Below are positions 29,530 through 39,304 of a DNA stretch of 64,000 nt, one piece after another. The first letter of the stretch is position 1; each line of letters opens with the position of its first letter. Source of the stretch: Hyphomicrobiales bacterium (lineage in GTDB: Bacteria > Pseudomonadota > Alphaproteobacteria > Rhizobiales > Kaistiaceae). Under the pieces are notes generated by a model. That model worked only from the letters and a program-made list of their open reading frames with translations, had not been told where the DNA came from and did no database searches. The DNA lies in contig JAFKKF010000006.1 in NCBI GenBank assembly GCA_017305635.1, positions 186,001 to 250,000 on the forward strand. Reading direction: 5' to 3'. Made by a program: the position numbers and the translations under genes.

Positions 29530-30342
29530 ATGAGCCTCCCGACGACACCCCGCGTCATCGCCCTCGCCAACCAGAAGGGCGGCGTCGGCAAGACCACCAC
29601 CGCAATCAACCTCGGCACGGCGCTCGCCGCGATCGGCGAGGAGGTGCTGATCGTCGACCTCGACCCGCAGGGCAATGCCTCCACCGGCCTCGGCATCGAC
29701 CGCAAGGACCGAACCTATTCCACTTACGATCTGCTCACCGGCTCGGCGAGCCTTTCCGAGACCGTCGTCGCCACCGCGGTCCCTCGCGTATCGGTTGCAC
29801 CCTCGACCCTCGATCTGCTCGGTGTCGAGCTCGAGATCGCCAATGAGACCGACCGTGCCTTCCGGCTTCGTTCGGCACTGGCGGGCGCGGGGCAGGCGGA
29901 GGCGGGCAAGCCCCGCTATACCTACGTCCTGGTGGATTGTCCGCCCTCGCTCAACCTTCTCACCATCAACGCCATGGCCGCCGCCCATTCGATCCTGGTG
30001 CCGCTGCAATGCGAGTTCTTCGCCCTGGAGGGCCTCAGCCAGCTCCTCCACACCGTCGAACAGGTGAAGGCATCGCTCAACCCTGAGTTGACGATCCACG
30101 GCATCGTCCTGACCATGTTCGACGGCCGCAACACGCTCGCCAACCAGGTCGTCGCCGATGTGCGCGCCCATATGGGCGAGGCGGTCTACGAGACGATCAT
30201 CCCGCGGAACGTGCGCGTCTCGGAGGCGCCGTCCTACGGCAAGCCGGTGCTGCTCTACGACTTCAAGAGCACGGGCAGCCAGGCCTATCTCCGCCTCGCC
30301 GCCGAGATCATCCAGCGCGAGCGGACGCTCCGCGCCGCCTGA
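29530..30342 (+). CDS. parA: Chromosome partitioning ATPase ParA (Soj)
   Basis: 270-residue Walker-type ATPase that moves the ParB-parS complex. Deviant Walker A KGGVGKTTT after VIALANQ, Walker A' DLDPQGNAST, Walker B VLVDCPPSL, and the C-terminal RNVRVSEAPSYGKP block of chromosomal ParA. Starts 2 bases after rsmG; parB follows 54 bases later. Confidence 0.96.
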   Translation: MSLPTTPRVIALANQKGGVGKTTTAINLGTALAAIGEEVLIVDLDPQGNASTGLGIDRKDRTYSTYDLLTGSASLSETVVATAVPRVSVAPSTLDLLGVELEIANETDRAFRLRSALAGAGQAEAGKPRYTYVLVDCPPSLNLLTINAMAAAHSILVPLQCEFFALEGLSQLLHTVEQVKASLNPELTIHGIVLTMFDGRNTLANQVVADVRAHMGEAVYETIIPRNVRVSEAPSYGKPVLLYDFKSTGSQAYLRLAAEIIQRERTLRAA

Positions 30343-30396
30343 CCCGGTTTCGCTTTCGCAATCTTTCATTAACCATAAGGCAACTTTGGACGATCG

Positions 30397-31272
30397 ATGG
30401 CAGACGACCTCGCGAAACGGCGGCTCGGCCGCGGACTGGCTACCCTGATCGGCGCCAATGCGCCCGCCGCGCCTCCGCCCGAGGCCGAGCGGGGCAGGGG
30501 GCAGCGGCGGGTGCCGACCGCCTATCTCCGGGCCAATCCGCACAACCCGCGCAAGACCTATGATGCCGACGATCTCGCCGACCTGACCTCGTCGATCCGC
30601 GAGAAGGGCATCGTCCAGCCGATCCTCGTGCGGCCGGTCGCCGGCACGTCGGATTTCGAGATCATCGCCGGCGAGCGCCGCTGGCGCGCCGCGCAGAAGG
30701 CCGGGCTGCACGAGGTGCCGATCGTCGTCCACGAGGTCTCGGACCGCGAGGCCCTCGAGATCGCGATCATCGAGAACGTCCAGCGCGCCGACCTCAACCC
30801 GCTCGAGGAAGCGCTCGGCTACCAGCAGCTCCTCACCGACCACCAATACACGCAGCAGCAGCTCGCCGACGCCATCGGCAAGAGCCGTCCGCATATCGCC
30901 AATACGCTCCGTCTCCTGAACCTTCCCGAAGCGGTCCGCGAATACCTGCGCGAGGGCAAGCTCACCGCCGGTCATGCCCGCGCGCTGATCGGCATGGACG
31001 ACCCCGCGGCCGCGGCGCGCCGGATCGTCGAGGGCGGCCTCAGCGTCCGCGAGGCCGAGGCGATGGGCGAGGCCGGCGGCAAGAAGCCGCGCAAGGCGAC
31101 CGTCGCGAAGACCGAGAAGGACGCCGATACGCGGGCGCTGGAGAAGCAGCTCTCCGACGCGCTCGGGCTTGCCGTGGCCATCGACCACAAACCCGACGGC
31201 GGACGGCTCGAGATCCGCTACAAGACGCTCGAGCAGCTCGACGACATCTGCCGCCGGCTCCGGATCGGCTAG
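30397..31272 (+). CDS. parB: Chromosome partitioning protein ParB (Spo0J)
   Basis: 291-residue centromere-binding CTPase. Box I and CTP-binding motifs: NPHNPRKTYD, GERRWRAAQKAG (arginine patch) and IIENVQRADLNPLEEA. A helix-turn-helix (YTQQQLADAIGKSRPHIANTLRL) recognises parS, and a C-terminal dimerisation domain ends RRLRIG. Its TAG stop lies inside the CTAG end of the repeat at 31269-31327. Confidence 0.96.
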   Translation: MADDLAKRRLGRGLATLIGANAPAAPPPEAERGRGQRRVPTAYLRANPHNPRKTYDADDLADLTSSIREKGIVQPILVRPVAGTSDFEIIAGERRWRAAQKAGLHEVPIVVHEVSDREALEIAIIENVQRADLNPLEEALGYQQLLTDHQYTQQQLADAIGKSRPHIANTLRLLNLPEAVREYLREGKLTAGHARALIGMDDPAAAARRIVEGGLSVREAEAMGEAGGKKPRKATVAKTEKDADTRALEKQLSDALGLAVAIDHKPDGGRLEIRYKTLEQLDDICRRLRIG

Positions 31273-31327
31273 AGCGTTCCCAGGAAGAGCGCGAAGCGGT
31301 CTTCCGTCCGGAAGAGCGACAGGCTAG
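31269..31327. repeat. 59-base palindromic repeat, family B copy 1
   Basis: 59 bases beginning CTAGAGCG and ending GGCTAG between convergent parB and holA. The core hairpin pairs GGAAGA with TCTTCC. A second copy is at 40665-40723, with 52 of 59 bases identical. The two CTAG ends provide the stop codons of parB (TAG 31270-31272) and holA (complement of CTA 31324-31326). It may also act as a bidirectional terminator. Confidence 0.75.
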
Positions 31328-32361
31328 GCAGCCCGCCGCGCTGCGGCCATCGCCGCCACCATCAGGAGCGCCTGGCCGACCACCTCCTCGTCGATGGCGT
31401 TGCGCAGCCGGCTGTCGACCATGGCGCGGTCGAGCCCGGCCATGGCGCGCTCGATCATCGGCAGGCGCCAGCCGTCGAGCTGGCGGATCACCGCCGTCCG
31501 CCGCTGGAAGAAGACCGGCGGCGTGGCGCGGGCAACGATCGAATCCGCCGAGTCGCCACGCTCCATCGCCGCGCGTGCCCGGTGCAGGAAGCCGAAGTGC
31601 CGGATGGCGGCGCCGAGGATGACGAAGGGCGGAGTGCCCGCCGACACCAGGCGGCGATAGGTGCGGGCGGCGGCGGTGGCGTCGCCACCCGTGGCGGCAT
31701 CGACGACCTCGTCCACGTCCATGGCCGAAGCGTCGCCGATGACGGCGCGCACGTCATCGGTGGAAACCTCGCGCGACCCTTCCGCGTAGAGCGCGAGCTT
31801 CTGCAATTCGCCGCGGCTCGCCAGCCGGTCGCCGCCGATCAGCGCGCGCAGCGCCGTCCGCGCCTCGCTGCCGATCTTCAGTCCGGCGGCCTTCATCTCG
31901 TCGTCGATCAGCCGGTCGAGGTCGCGCGCGGCGTCGGCATAGCAGGCGATCGCGGCGGCGAGGCGATGGCTCTCGGCGAGCTTGCGGAGCGGCGAGGTCT
32001 TCTTCAGGTCGCCGGCGCTGACGACGATCCAGGAATCGACCGGCGGGTCATCGAGGATCGCCTGCAGCATGGCCTCGATGCGCACGTTGCCCGAGATCCG
32101 GACCAAGATCGCGCGGCGGCCGCCGAATAGCGGCACGGCATGGGCCTCGTCGGCCAGCCGGGCAGGGTCCTCGGCAAGCGCCGAGGCATCGAAGCGGAGG
32201 CGCGACAACGGATCGTCGGAATTGCCGACGACGGCGCGGGCGAAAACCTCGCTCCGCTCGCTCACCAGCCCATCATCGGCCCCGAAGACGAGCACCACGC
32301 GGATGCCCGGGTCGGGGCTGCGGAGGAAGCGGTCGATGTCGGCCGGCTTTACCTGAACCAC
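31324..32361 (-). CDS. holA: DNA polymerase III delta subunit
   Basis: 345-residue clamp-loader subunit that opens the beta clamp. Domain order as in HolA: N-terminal FGADDGLVSERSEVF, the DLKKTSPLRKLAE stretch, IGGDRLASRGELQKLALYA and VSTDDVRAVIGDAS. The start is GTG 32361, 12 bases after the lptE stop, so leuS-lptE-holA is one operon, a conserved order. The stop lies in the end of the family B repeat. Confidence 0.9.
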   Translation of the reverse strand: MVQVKPADIDRFLRSPDPGIRVVLVFGADDGLVSERSEVFARAVVGNSDDPLSRLRFDASALAEDPARLADEAHAVPLFGGRRAILVRISGNVRIEAMLQAILDDPPVDSWIVVSAGDLKKTSPLRKLAESHRLAAAIACYADAARDLDRLIDDEMKAAGLKIGSEARTALRALIGGDRLASRGELQKLALYAEGSREVSTDDVRAVIGDASAMDVDEVVDAATGGDATAAARTYRRLVSAGTPPFVILGAAIRHFGFLHRARAAMERGDSADSIVARATPPVFFQRRTAVIRQLDGWRLPMIERAMAGLDRAMVDSRLRNAIDEEVVGQALLMVAAMAAARRAA

Positions 32362-32373
32362 GGGCGCGGCCCG

Positions 32374-32910
32374 TCAGAAGCCCTTGGCGGCGGCCGCGGC
32401 TATGCGCAGCCGGATATCGTCGGCGACCACCTCGGCGGCCCGGTTCTCGGCGTCGATCTTGGCGCGCGTATTGGCGAAGGCCGAGTTGACGCGATCATAG
32501 GAGGCGCTGCCGCGGCTGGTCGAGCGCAGCAGGATCTGGGTGCCGCCGACCCTGGTCAGCTCATAGGTAACCGAGACGGTGACCGAATAGGTCGGCGCCG
32601 CCTGGATGTTGCTGACGCCGAGCGCGACCTCGCTCTCGCTGACGACGAGGCGGAGGCGATAGACCGGGTTGGCGACCGAGGGGCCGCCATTGAGGCCGAA
32701 CATCAGCTTGTTGCGCACCACCTGGCCGACGCGGTCGGAGACGGGGTCGATGGCGACGTTGGTGAGCGAGGCGCTCTTGCCGGTGGTGCCGAGGGCATAT
32801 TGCGGCGCATAGACCGGCTGGACCGTGCAGGCGCCGAGCATCGCCATGGCGGCAGCGGCGACGAGGGCGGCCTTCAGCCGCTTCGGGCGAACGCGGTCAA
32901 GCGACGACAT
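32374..32910 (-). CDS. lptE: LPS-assembly lipoprotein LptE
   Basis: 178-residue outer-membrane lipoprotein that plugs the LptD barrel for LPS export. Lipoprotein signal with lipobox LGAC (Cys28) and then TVQPVYAP, a typical alphaproteobacterial LptE start. The mature part is predicted beta-rich. It lies between leuS (14-base overlap) and holA, the conserved location. Sequence conservation in this family is low, so context carries much of the weight. Confidence 0.88.
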   Translation of the reverse strand: MSSLDRVRPKRLKAALVAAAAMAMLGACTVQPVYAPQYALGTTGKSASLTNVAIDPVSDRVGQVVRNKLMFGLNGGPSVANPVYRLRLVVSESEVALGVSNIQAAPTYSVTVSVTYELTRVGGTQILLRSTSRGSASYDRVNSAFANTRAKIDAENRAAEVVADDIRLRIAAAAAKGF

Positions 32911-35521
32911 TCACGATCCTCTTCGGTACCACCACGATCTTGCGCGGGGACTTCCCGTCCAGCGCACGGGCGACGGCTTCCAGTGCGAGCGCAGCGGCTT
33001 CGATGTCAGCTTCCGACGCCCCGACGGGAATTGTCAATTCGCCCCGCTTCTTCCCGTTCACCTGGACCGGGAGAATAATCATGTCTTCGACAAGAAGCGA
33101 GCGGTCAGTTTCCGGCCAGGGCAGGGTGGCGACCAGGCCCTTGCCGCCGAGGATCGCCCAGCATTCCTCGGCGAGATGCGGCATCATCGGGGCCATCATG
33201 CGAATGAGCAATTCGAGCGCCTCGCGGACCGCCCAGCCGAGCGAGGGGTCGCCGGCGGCCCGGGGCAGGCGGGCGGCGGCCGAGCCAATGGCGTTGACCA
33301 CCTCGTAGATGCGGGCGACCGCGACGTTGAAGCGGAGCGCGGCGATGCCCTCGCCGACGGCGGCGAGAGCGCGGTGCGCGGCCTGGCGGAGCGCCAGCGC
33401 CTCCGGGCTGATGCCGGCGGGGAGCGGCTGGCCCGCGGCGGGGACGCCGGAGCCGGGCGCGGCCGCCTCGTTGCAGAGGCGCCAGATGCGCTGGACGAAG
33501 CGCGAGGCGCCGGCGACGCTTTCCTCGGTCCAGATCACGTCGCGGTCGGGGGGCGAATCGGAAAGCATGAACCAGCGCGCGGTGTCGGCGCCGTAGCTCC
33601 CCATGATGTCGCTCGGGTCGATGGTGTTGCGCTTCGACTTCGACATCTTCTCGATGCTGCCGATCTCGACGGGCTCGCCGGTAGCGGTCTCGACCGCCTT
33701 CCGCGCAGCACCCTCGCCGGTGATGGTCACCTCGGCCGGGCTCGCCCAGGTGCCGTCGGCACGCCGATAGGTCTCGTGGACGACCATGCCCTGCGTGAAC
33801 AGGCCGGCGAAGGGCTCGGCGACGTCGAGATGCCTGGTCGCCGTCATCGCGCGCGAGAAGAAGCGCGAATAGAGGAGATGCAGGATCGCGTGCTCGATGC
33901 CGCCGATATACTGGTCGACCGGCAGCCAGTGATTGGCCGCGGCCGGCTCGGTCGGCGTCTTCGCCCTCGGCGCGGTGAAGCGCGCGTAATACCAGGACGA
34001 GTCGACGAAGGTGTCCATCGTGTCGGTCTCGCGCACCGCCTTGCCGCCGCATGCCGGGCAGGCGACGTGCTTCCACGTCGGATGGTGATCGAGCGGATTG
34101 CCCGGCCGGTCGAAGCTCACGTCCTCGGGCAGGCGCACCGGCAGGTCGGCGTCCGGCACCGGCACGGCGCCGCACGTCTCGCAATGGATGATCGGGATCG
34201 GGCAGCCCCAGTAGCGCTGGCGCGAGATGCCCCAGTCGCGCAGGCGATACTGCGTCTGCGACCTGCCCCAGCCGTTCTCCTGGAACAGCGACAACGTCCG
34301 TGACGCGGCCTCATAGCCGGTGAGCAGGGCGCCGGTTTCGCCGAACCACTGCACGTAGCGCACGACTTCCGTCTTCGGCGGCACGAAGGCGACGTCCTTC
34401 ACGCGCTCGTCGCTATCGGCCGGCACGAAGACGTCGATCACCGGCAAGCCGTACTTCCGCGCGAAATCCAGGTCGCGCTGGTCGTGGGCCGGGCAGCCGA
34501 TGACGGCGCCGGTGCCGTAATCCATCAGGACGAAGTTGGCGATGTAGAGCGGCAGCTCCCAGCTCGGATCGGCCGGGTGCGTGACCCTCAACCCGGTATC
34601 GTAGCCCAGCTTCTCGCCCGTCTCGATCGCCACGGCGGAGGTGCCCATCTGGTGGCACTTCTCTATGAAGGCGGCGACCTCCGGGTTGTCCTTCGCCAGG
34701 CGCTGGGCGAGCGGGTGGTCGGCGGCGACCGCGGCGAAGGTCGGACCGCGCATCGTGTCCGGCCGCGTGGTGAAGACGGGCAGGCGCTCGAAACCGGCCG
34801 GCGCGTCCTTGACGCCGAACTCGAAGAACAGACCCTCCGACTTGCCGATCCAGTTACGCTGCATGAGGCGCACCTTCTCCGGCCAGCGGTCGAGCGTATC
34901 GAGGGCGGAGAGGAGCTCGTCGCTGAAGGCGGTGATGCGGAAGAACCACTGGGTCAGCTCGCGCTGCTCGACGACGGCTCCCGAGCGCCAGCCGCGGCCG
35001 TCGATGACCTGCTCGTTGGCGAGCACGGTATGGTCGACCGGGTCCCAGTTGACCTTCGCCTTGCGGCGGAAGGCGAGGTCCTTCCCCAGCATGTCGAGGA
35101 AGAGCTTCTGCTGCTGGGCGTAATAGTCCTCGTCGCAGGTCGCGAATTCGCGGCTCCAGTCGAGCGACAGGCCCATGGTCTTCAGTTGCGCCCGCATCGC
35201 CGCGATGTTGGCGTAGGTCCATTCCTTCGGGTTGATCCGGTTCTGCATCGCCGCGTTCTCGGCGGGCAGGCCGAAGGCGTCCCAGCCCATCGGATGCAGC
35301 ACGTTGTGGCCGCGGGCGCGCATGTAGCGCGCCACCACGTCGCCCATGGTGTAGTTGCGGACGTGCCCCATGTGGATGCGCCCCGACGGGTAGGGGAACA
35401 TCTCCAGCACATAGTATTTCGGGCGCGGGTCGTCGTTCCGGGTCTCGAAGATACTCGCCTCGGACCATGCTGCCTGCCAGCGCGCCTCGGCGTCGCGCGG
35501 CTGATAACGTTCGGATGCCAT
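32897..35521 (-). CDS. leuS: Leucyl-tRNA synthetase
   Basis: 874-residue class I aminoacyl-tRNA synthetase. HIGH-type motif [14 protein letters not shown] is near the N-terminus and KMSKSKRNT near residue 620. The CP1 editing insert contains [13 protein letters not shown] and the Asp of [18 protein letters not shown]. The zinc-type modules CETCG and CPACGG are present. First gene of the leuS-lptE-holA unit; divergent from yggS. Confidence 0.97.
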   Translation of the reverse strand: MASERYQPRDAEARWQAAWSEASIFETRNDDPRPKYYVLEMFPYPSGRIHMGHVRNYTMGDVVARYMRARGHNVLHPMGWDAFGLPAENAAMQNRINPKEWTYANIAAMRAQLKTMGLSLDWSREFATCDEDYYAQQQKLFLDMLGKDLAFRRKAKVNWDPVDHTVLANEQVIDGRGWRSGAVVEQRELTQWFFRITAFSDELLSALDTLDRWPEKVRLMQRNWIGKSEGLFFEFGVKDAPAGFERLPVFTTRPDTMRGPTFAAVAADHPLAQRLAKDNPEVAAFIEKCHQMGTSAVAIETGEKLGYDTGLRVTHPADPSWELPLYIANFVLMDYGTGAVIGCPAHDQRDLDFARKYGLPVIDVFVPADSDERVKDVAFVPPKTEVVRYVQWFGETGALLTGYEAASRTLSLFQENGWGRSQTQYRLRDWGISRQRYWGCPIPIIHCETCGAVPVPDADLPVRLPEDVSFDRPGNPLDHHPTWKHVACPACGGKAVRETDTMDTFVDSSWYYARFTAPRAKTPTEPAAANHWLPVDQYIGGIEHAILHLLYSRFFSRAMTATRHLDVAEPFAGLFTQGMVVHETYRRADGTWASPAEVTITGEGAARKAVETATGEPVEIGSIEKMSKSKRNTIDPSDIMGSYGADTARWFMLSDSPPDRDVIWTEESVAGASRFVQRIWRLCNEAAAPGSGVPAAGQPLPAGISPEALALRQAAHRALAAVGEGIAALRFNVAVARIYEVVNAIGSAAARLPRAAGDPSLGWAVREALELLIRMMAPMMPHLAEECWAILGGKGLVATLPWPETDRSLLVEDMIILPVQVNGKKRGELTIPVGASEADIEAAALALEAVARALDGKSPRKIVVVPKRIVNVVA

Positions 35522-35657
35522 GTCGATCGATCACTTGAATGACGCGGACGGCGGTCCGCGGCGCCGCCGGACCATCACCAGAATCAAGGCTTTCGGTCAA
35601 CCGGAAAGGTTCCCGGGCGGTTGAGGCGGGATCGGTCCCCATGCTAAGCGGCGCGTC

Positions 35658-36335
35658 ATGGATCACGCCGCCGAAAACCTCGCCGAAGTCAGAAGTCGGA
35701 TCGCCATGGCCGCGGGCGAGGCAGGACGCCGGCCGGAAGACGTGATACTGGTCGCGGTCTCCAAGACCTTCGCCGCGGATGCCATCCGCCCGGTCATCGC
35801 CGCCGGCCAGCGGGTCTTCGGCGAGAACCGGGTCCAGGAGGCCAGGGCCAAGTGGCCGGAGCTCGTCGCCGGCACGCCCGACATCGCGCTCCACCTGATC
35901 GGACCGCTGCAATCCAACAAGGCTGGCGATGCCGTTGCGCTTTTCGACGTCATCCACAGCGTCGATCGCGACCGCATCGCCGGGGCGATCGCGGACGAGA
36001 TCGGCAAGCAGGGGCGTCGGCCGAAGCTTCTCGTCCAGGTCAATACCGGCGCCGAGCCGCAGAAGGCCGGCGTCCTGCCCGAGGAGGCCGATGCCTTCGT
36101 CGCGCGCTGCCGGGAGGTCCATGGCCTCTCGATCGAGGGCCTCATGTGCATTCCCCCGGCCGGCGAGAATCCCGGCCCGCATTTCGCGCTCCTCGGCGAG
36201 ATCCGGAAGCGCCTTGGACTTCCGTTCCTCTCCATGGGCATGAGCGGCGATTTCGAGAAGGCCGTCGCCTTCGGCGCCACCCATGTCCGCGTGGGCAGCG
36301 CCATATTCGGCCATCGTCCGCCGGCTGCGGGCTAG
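35658..36335 (+). CDS. yggS: PLP homeostasis protein YggS (PLPBP)
   Basis: 225-residue single-domain pyridoxal-5'-phosphate carrier of the alanine-racemase-like fold. PLP lysine in LVAVSKTF, then VFGENRVQEA, LHLIGPLQSNK and the phosphate-binding LSMGMSGDFEKAVAFG with VRVGSAIFG. The ATG at 35658 begins the family-like sequence. The last 4 bases overlap the end of the convergent transpeptidase gene (shared CTAG). Confidence 0.94.
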   Translation: MDHAAENLAEVRSRIAMAAGEAGRRPEDVILVAVSKTFAADAIRPVIAAGQRVFGENRVQEARAKWPELVAGTPDIALHLIGPLQSNKAGDAVALFDVIHSVDRDRIAGAIADEIGKQGRRPKLLVQVNTGAEPQKAGVLPEEADAFVARCREVHGLSIEGLMCIPPAGENPGPHFALLGEIRKRLGLPFLSMGMSGDFEKAVAFGATHVRVGSAIFGHRPPAAG

Positions 36336-36865
36336 AGCGAGACCGTCAGACGCGTCCCTGGCCCGAGCCGGGGGAGGAGCCGCCGCATGGCGGCGGGCGA
36401 CACCGCCACGCAACCCTCGGTGGGTGCGAAGCCCGGCCGCGCCTGATGCAGGAAGATGGCGCTGCCGGCCCCTGTCACCGGGTATTCCAGGTTGTAGTCC
36501 AGCACTACCACCACGTCGTAGAGGTGGTCGCCGCGCCACATTTCCTCATGCGAGGCAGGGTAGGGCAGGCGCACCCACTGGTTGTAGCGCTGGTCGCGCG
36601 GGTCGTCGCACCAGCCGTCGTCCGGCCGCAGCGTCCGGAGCGGCAGGCTTGTGCGGGGACGCGGCATCCGGTCCGCCCGATAGAAGGCGCCGACCATCCC
36701 GAAGGTGCCGACCGGCGTGCCGCCGTCGCCTTCGCGTTTCCGCCAGACCGGTCCGGAACGCCCGAGCGCGCAGGGAAAGGCGGCGCCCGTCGTTACAAGC
36801 AGGCCGCGCCGCCGGTCGAAAGCATGGGGGACGACCCTTATATGGTCGATCGGGCGGTGCGTCAG
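36332..36865 (-). CDS. L,D-transpeptidase (YkuD) with apparent CTG start
   Basis: YkuD-fold protein whose active-site region SAIFLHQARPGFAPTEGC has the conserved His and catalytic Cys. The first ATG (36697) cuts off family sequence that continues upstream in frame: CALGRSG, KREGDGGTPVGTF and then YRADR. No ATG, GTG or TTG exists between the upstream in-frame stop (36929-36931) and 36697. A CTG at 36865 has GGAG 7 bases upstream and gives 177 residues, normal for the family, so I used it. No signal peptide is evident. The gene diverges from the CenR-like regulator. Confidence 0.75.
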   Translation of the reverse strand: MTHRPIDHIRVVPHAFDRRRGLLVTTGAAFPCALGRSGPVWRKREGDGGTPVGTFGMVGAFYRADRMPRPRTSLPLRTLRPDDGWCDDPRDQRYNQWVRLPYPASHEEMWRGDHLYDVVVVLDYNLEYPVTGAGSAIFLHQARPGFAPTEGCVAVSPAAMRRLLPRLGPGTRLTVSL

Positions 36866-36932
36866 GGATCGGCTCCGGAGCGAAAAGGCCTTCCGGGGCG
36901 GCAGCTTGCGCCATCCGCCGATTGAGGTCTAC

Positions 36933-37688
36933 ATGACAACGGAAGTACCCGAAATGACCGAATCCTCCGCCCTGCAGGCACCTCCGAAGGAAGCCCGGCG
37001 CGCCATGCCCGCCCGCAAGATCCTCGTCGTCGACGACGACGATGCGCTCCGCGACAGCCTCGTCGAGCAGCTCTCGCTCTACGAAGAGTTCGAGATCGAG
37101 AACGAATCGAACGGCACGCGCGGCGTCCAGCGGGCGCGGACCGGCCATGTCGACCTCGTCCTCATGGATGTCGGCCTGCCCGACATGGACGGGCGCGAGG
37201 CGGTGAAGCTGCTCCGCAAGGGCGGCTTCAAGTCGCCGGTCATCATGCTCACCGGCCAGGATTCGGAAGCCGATACCGTGCTCGGGCTCGAGGCCGGCGC
37301 CAATGACTACGTCACCAAGCCCTTCCGCTTCGCCGTGCTCTTGGCCCGCATCCGGGCGCAGCTCCGCCAGCACGAGCAGAGCGAGGACGCGGTCTTCACC
37401 ATCGGCCACTACACCTTCCGCCCGAGCGCCAAGACGCTGATCGACCAGAAGGGGCAGAAGATCCGCCTCACCGAGAAGGAGACGGCGATCCTGAAATACC
37501 TCTATCGCGCCGGCGACAAGGTCATCACGCGCGACGTGCTGCTGCACGAGGTCTGGGGCTATAATTCCGGCGTCACCACCCATACCCTCGAAACCCACAT
37601 CTACCGCCTCCGCCAGAAGATCGAGCGCGACCCCTCCAAGGCCGAGCTGCTGGTCACCGACGTCGGCGGCTACAAGCTGGTTCCCTGA
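36933..37688 (+). CDS. OmpR-family response regulator, CenR-like
   Basis: 251-residue response regulator. The receiver domain after a ~26-residue leader has ILVVDDDDAL, phospho-Asp in VLMDVGLPDMDG, and the Lys in YVTKPF. The winged-helix output domain has RLTEKETAILKYLYRAG and TTHTLETHIYRLRQKIE. Sequence and the run LLARIRAQLRQHEQSEDA resemble CenR of Caulobacter and OtpR of Brucella, envelope regulators. The ATG at 36933 has GAGG 5 bases upstream; the longer open frame was rejected. No kinase is adjacent. A cyclic-nucleotide-binding gene follows, as in Brucella. Confidence 0.8.
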   Translation: MTTEVPEMTESSALQAPPKEARRAMPARKILVVDDDDALRDSLVEQLSLYEEFEIENESNGTRGVQRARTGHVDLVLMDVGLPDMDGREAVKLLRKGGFKSPVIMLTGQDSEADTVLGLEAGANDYVTKPFRFAVLLARIRAQLRQHEQSEDAVFTIGHYTFRPSAKTLIDQKGQKIRLTEKETAILKYLYRAGDKVITRDVLLHEVWGYNSGVTTHTLETHIYRLRQKIERDPSKAELLVTDVGGYKLVP

Positions 37689-37718
37689 GGCGGCGCGGGG
37701 CGAGGGCGAAGGAAGCGG

Positions 37719-38198
37719 ATGAGCCTCGACCGCGACATTGCCATGCTCTCGCGCGTGCCGCTCTTCACGGAGCTCACGACGGAGCAGCTGCGGCTGCTGG
37801 CCTTCAGCGCCGTGCGGCTGGAGCTGACGCCCGGCCAGGTCCTCTTCCGCGAAAACGCGGTGGCGCAGTCGGGCTACATCGTCGTCTTCGGCGGCATCGA
37901 ATTGTCGGTCGGCGACGGCACGGGCAAGCGCGTGCTGACCACCTGCGAGGCGGGCTCGCTGATCGGCGAGATCGCGCTTTTCATCGAGACCATCCGCCCG
38001 GCGACGGCTACCGCGATCGTCTCCTCGGAAGTGCTCGAGATCGACCGCAAGCTCGTCCGCCGCATGCTCAACGAATATCCGCATGTCGCGCTTCGCCTGC
38101 GCGCGACGCTGGTCGAGCGCCTGCAGGCCACCGTCGGCGAGCTCGGCAAGGTGCGCGACCAGCTCATCGCCGTCGACAAGGCGCAGGCGCGCCGCTGA
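37719..38198 (+). CDS. Cyclic-nucleotide-binding domain protein (no DNA-binding domain)
   Basis: 159-residue protein that is essentially one cNMP-binding fold: LSRVPLFTELTTEQL, PGQVLFRENA, and the phosphate-binding-cassette-like GSLIGEIALFIETIRPATATA. A short helical tail follows; there is no helix-turn-helix, so it is not a Crp/Fnr regulator. It lies 30 bases after the CenR-like gene and is probably cotranscribed. Whether it binds cAMP or cGMP cannot be read. Confidence 0.8.
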   Translation: MSLDRDIAMLSRVPLFTELTTEQLRLLAFSAVRLELTPGQVLFRENAVAQSGYIVVFGGIELSVGDGTGKRVLTTCEAGSLIGEIALFIETIRPATATAIVSSEVLEIDRKLVRRMLNEYPHVALRLRATLVERLQATVGELGKVRDQLIAVDKAQARR

Positions 38199-38199
38199 G

Positions 38200-39006
38200 C
38201 TACGCCGCGGCGAGCCGCGCGATCACCGGGACGTGGTCGGAGGGGCGCTGCCAGCCGCGCGCGTCGCGCACCACCTCGATGCCGGCGAGCCGGTGCCCGA
38301 GATGCGGCGTCACCCAGATGTGGTCGAGGCGCCGGCCCTTGTTGGCCTTCTCCCAATCCGGCGCACGGTAGCTCCACCAGGTGTAGAGCTTCTCTTCCTT
38401 CGGCACGAAATGGCGCATGGCGTCGAGCCAGCCGCCGGCCTGGCGTACCTCTTCCAGCCCCTCGGTCTCCACCGGCGTATGGCTGACGATGCGGAGCAGC
38501 TGCCTGTGCGACCAGACGTCGTGCTCGTAGGGCGCGATGTTGAGGTCGCCGACGAGGATCGCCTTCCTGTCCGTCTCGCGCCCGGTCAGCCAGGATTTCA
38601 TCTCGTCGAGGAAGGCGAGCTTGTGGGCGAACTTCGGATTGATCTCCGGGTCGGGCTCGTCGCCGCCGGCGGGCACGTAGAAATTATGGACGAGGATGTC
38701 GCCGTTTCCGTCGGGGATGGCGACGGAGGTGTGGCGCGCATCGCCCTTCCGGCAGAACTCGCGATGCCCGACCGGCGTGAAGGGCCGGCGCGAGATGGTG
38801 GCGACGCCGTGATAGCCCTTCTGGCCGTTCACCAGAATGTGTTCGTAGCCGCGCTCGCGGAAGGCCCGGTACGGGAAGTTCGCCTCCGGGCACTTGATCT
38901 CCTGGAGGCACAGCACATCGGGCTGGTGGCTATCGAGGAAATCGCCGACGAGATCGATCCTGAGGCGGACCGAATTGATGTTCCAGGTGGCGATGCTGAG
39001 CGTCAT
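38200..39006 (-). CDS. xth: Exodeoxyribonuclease III
   Basis: 268-residue AP endonuclease/3'-5' exonuclease. MTLSIATWNINSVRLR, CLQEIKC (catalytic Glu), YHGVATISRR, VGDLNIAP (Asp/Asn) and the C-terminal RLDHIWVTP and SDHVPV are all present. The ATG at 39006 starts the conserved sequence; 16 upstream residues in the longer frame were dropped. Stops one base from the convergent cNMP-binding gene. Confidence 0.95.
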   Translation of the reverse strand: MTLSIATWNINSVRLRIDLVGDFLDSHQPDVLCLQEIKCPEANFPYRAFRERGYEHILVNGQKGYHGVATISRRPFTPVGHREFCRKGDARHTSVAIPDGNGDILVHNFYVPAGGDEPDPEINPKFAHKLAFLDEMKSWLTGRETDRKAILVGDLNIAPYEHDVWSHRQLLRIVSHTPVETEGLEEVRQAGGWLDAMRHFVPKEEKLYTWWSYRAPDWEKANKGRRLDHIWVTPHLGHRLAGIEVVRDARGWQRPSDHVPVIARLAAA

Positions 39007-39059
39007 CTTGGCGTGATTCCGGGCGACGCGGGAAGCTAGTCGGATGGCGGACATAAGGA

Positions 39060-39091
39060 AAGCGCCCAGCCCCGGGGGAGGCTGGGCGCTT
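39060..39091. other. Strong 12-bp hairpin between divergent xth and DUF1428 gene
   Basis: Arms AAGCGCCCAGCC and GGCTGGGCGCTT with an 8-base loop. It has no T-run on either side, and it lies between two divergently transcribed genes, where a terminator is not expected. It may be a remnant of a palindromic repeat. The rest of the 298-base gap (39007-39304) shows no gene. Confidence 0.5.
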
Positions 39092-39304
39092 CCGCGCTAT
39101 CAAGCGCTGGCGTCGACGAAGCCGACGCTGCGAACTGCCCTCGGCGAGACGGGGGGCGCTACCGATTTCGGGCAGCCCGCAATGACAAAGAAATGGGGCC
39201 TGTCTCCACGATTTCAAGGCCCACAAAAAACGCTGGCCTCTGTCGAATCGGACGCCTCCCGTGCGTCGTTGACGGGAAGGCAGAAGAAAATGGGAGAGAC
39301 CGAG

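Noticed and set aside
39060-39091. Hairpin as a terminator of xth or the DUF1428 gene
   Set aside because: No T-run on either side and it lies upstream of both divergent genes, not after them.
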